Assembly: GCF_046736045.1 (NCBI RefSeq) | Contig: NZ_CP177134.1 | Span: 1,860,001-1,924,000, forward strand | Origin: Leptospira_A sp046736045 | GTDB taxonomy: Bacteria > Spirochaetota > Leptospiria > Leptospirales > Leptospiraceae | Reading direction: 5' to 3' | DNA: 64,000 bases | Part shown: positions 62,731-64,000 of the stretch, one piece after another | How positions within the stretch are numbered: the first letter of the stretch is position 1 | How the letters are laid out: each line of letters begins with the position of its first letter | Made by a program: the position numbers and the translations under genes | The notes under the pieces: model-generated | Told to the model about the DNA's origin: nothing | The model's input: the letters and a program-made list of their open reading frames with translations, nothing else | The model's database searches: none

Positions 62731-64000
62731 TTAATTTTCTTCATTTTCTGTTACCGGTAGAGTGATGATGAATTCTGTTTTGCCTTCCTCGGATTCCAAG
62801 CGAATCGTTCCTCCGTGCTTTTCCACAATTGACTTGGTTAAGTCGAGTCCGAGTCCGCTGCCTTCTCCCAGATTTTTGGTAGTAAAGAACGGATCGAATA
62901 CCTTTTTCTGGATTTCGATAGGAATGCCCGGGCCGTTGTCTCTGATCCTGATTTCAATGCAATAGTCTTCTTTTTTACGGGTCATCAGAATCAAATTACC
63001 TTTATCATTCATCGCTTGTAGTGCATTTAGAATGATATTGGTCCAGACTTGTACAATTTCTTCAGGCCAACCTAACACATTCGCATTGTATAAAAAAGTT
63101 TTTTTGAGAGAAACCTTTCCTTTCATTTTATATTGATAAATGGTAAGAACCGTTTCTATGCTTTCAATCAGATCAAATACTCTTTTTTCTTCCAGCTTGC
63201 TGACACGTGAAAAGTTTTTTAAAGCCGAAATGATTTTGGAAGCACGATCCACTGCTATTTTAACAATAGATAGGTGTAGGTTTATGTTTTTTTGATTGAT
63301 GATATAATCGACTACATGGGTGTTTTGATGACTGAGGATGCTGATATCGTTTGCTGAAGGTGTTTCTATCCCAACATCCAACAATTTTTCTATAATATCA
63401 TCATTATAATCAAACTGATGGTCGGACAAGATGGTTTTCAGATTTTTCTTTTTTTCCTTCCTTTCCGCATAACTGGAAACAACGCCTATGTCATGGTTTT
63501 TGGAAATGATTGCCGTGAGTTTCGTCAATTCATCCATAGAAAGGATACTTAAAATTTCTCCGGTCTTTTTCAGATTTTGAATTTCCTGATCCGAGACCGC
63601 CGATAGTGTTTCGGAAGATGCTTTGATCGCACTCAACGGGTTGTTCAGTTCATGAGCTATACCTGCCACCAACTTTCCCAGTTCATTCATTTTTTCCGAA
63701 TAAACCAATTGGTTTTGAGCTTGTTTGAGATGACTTAACGTTTCTTCCAAACTCTTTTTCTGCTCTTGTAGTTCGATCGTTCTTTCTAGAACCATATTTT
63801 CCAAACTTAGATTTTGTTTCTGAATGATATTTTCTTTTTCCTTTCGTAACCGTACGTTTGATTTTGAAATGGCTATGGTAAAAATAATCATTTGAATGGC
63901 GGCACCAATATCATTGGCCTGGTTTAATATGGCATTGGACGGTAATACCCCGAGGCTCGTAAGTATATGGGCGGAAGTTCCCAATTGCCTCACCAAACAA
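62731..64000 (-). CDS. Sensor histidine kinase, probably 7TMR-DISM type (5' end cut by window)
   Basis: About 420 C-terminal residues are visible; the reading frame is open to the window edge, so the true start lies beyond position 64000. The visible N-terminus (GVLPSNAILNQANDIGAAIQM) resembles the end of a 7TM sensor region. A coiled coil leads to HisKA with the phospho-acceptor in GIAHELNNPLSAIK, and the HATPase motifs ILNALQAM, IRDNGPGIP, GEGSGLGL. Between the two DHp helices (roughly residues 140-245 in this fragment) there is an extra stretch of about 95 residues not found in typical HisKA kinases. No response regulator lies beside it in the window. Confidence 0.88.
   Translation of the reverse strand, partial: CLVRQLGTSAHILTSLGVLPSNAILNQANDIGAAIQMIIFTIAISKSNVRLRKEKENIIQKQNLSLENMVLERTIELQEQKKSLEETLSHLKQAQNQLVYSEKMNELGKLVAGIAHELNNPLSAIKASSETLSAVSDQEIQNLKKTGEILSILSMDELTKLTAIISKNHDIGVVSSYAERKEKKKNLKTILSDHQFDYNDDIIEKLLDVGIETPSANDISILSHQNTHVVDYIINQKNINLHLSIVKIAVDRASKIISALKNFSRVSKLEEKRVFDLIESIETVLTIYQYKMKGKVSLKKTFLYNANVLGWPEEIVQVWTNIILNALQAMNDKGNLILMTRKKEDYCIEIRIRDNGPGIPIEIQKKVFDPFFTTKNLGEGSGLGLDLTKSIVEKHGGTIRLESEEGKTEFIITLPVTENEEN

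Overview
The window looks like a piece of a Leptospira-type spirochaete chromosome (family Leptospiraceae; species not determinable from sequence alone). The reasons are an AT-leaning coding style, many short signal peptides ending in relaxed spirochaetal lipoboxes (for example FLLDC, VIGC, FLGNC), a FliD gene, very large PAS/GAF/7TMR-DISM signalling proteins, several class III cyclase genes, and a transketolase encoded as a separate N-terminal subunit. No phage, insertion sequence, CRISPR array or rRNA was recognised. Coding density is high and genes sit in short directional operons with stop/start overlaps.

Layout. 1-6.3 kb (minus): heavy-metal efflux operon of two small secreted proteins, TolC-like channel, periplasmic adaptor, a putative outer-membrane protein and the HME-RND pump (cut by the window start). 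6.3-11.6 kb (minus): GNAT-nitrilase fusion, FAD-linked 2-hydroxyacid dehydrogenase, polyphosphate kinase. 11.7-15.4 kb (plus): FliD, a flagellar-neighbour protein, HAD phosphatase. 15.4-18.8 kb (minus): Uma2 nuclease-like protein, chemoreceptor, methyltransferase. 18.9-21.9 kb: dapF, an acyltransferase with a small partner, secreted proteins. 22-30 kb (minus): sugar-type symporter, SpoIIE-type phosphatase with TPRs, REC-EAL phosphodiesterase overlapping a five-PAS hybrid kinase. 30-34.6 kb (minus): membrane protein, thiolase and 3-hydroxyacyl-CoA dehydrogenase, flanked by two inverted copies of a ~125-bp repeat. 34.7-38.7 kb (plus): AlkD-like protein, two lipoproteins, an esterase, an SDR. 38.7-43.9 kb (minus): two cyclic-nucleotide-binding proteins, an ankyrin protein, an M23 peptidase, then a LuxR-type membrane regulator. 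44-44.9 kb (plus): two lipoproteins behind an unusual leader. 45-51.9 kb (minus): DJ-1-like lipoprotein, an intact adenylate cyclase and a degenerate cyclase receptor. 52-53.8 kb: spore-photoproduct-lyase-like radical SAM protein and nucleosidase. 53.9-62.7 kb (mostly plus): glutathione peroxidase, ChaN-like protein, class A PBP, secreted proteins, transketolase N-subunit, SirB1-like protein, polyprenyl diphosphate synthase, with tRNA-Thr and tRNA-Tyr on the minus strand. The end holds a histidine kinase cut by the window edge.

Working together. The strongest theme is signalling: cAMP synthesis (46-52 kb) lies about 7 kb from two cAMP-receptor-like proteins, and c-di-GMP hydrolysis (REC-EAL) is coupled to a hybrid kinase that has a FixL-like PAS domain. 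The most unusual items are the degenerate cyclase beside an intact one, the leader at 43.95-44.05 kb (twin CAATTG palindromes plus a terminator just before a start codon), a MerR-style promoter architecture before the SirB1-like gene, a structured element at 30.57-30.65 kb, and the inverted repeat pair around the beta-oxidation genes. Functions come from recognised motifs; no searches were run.
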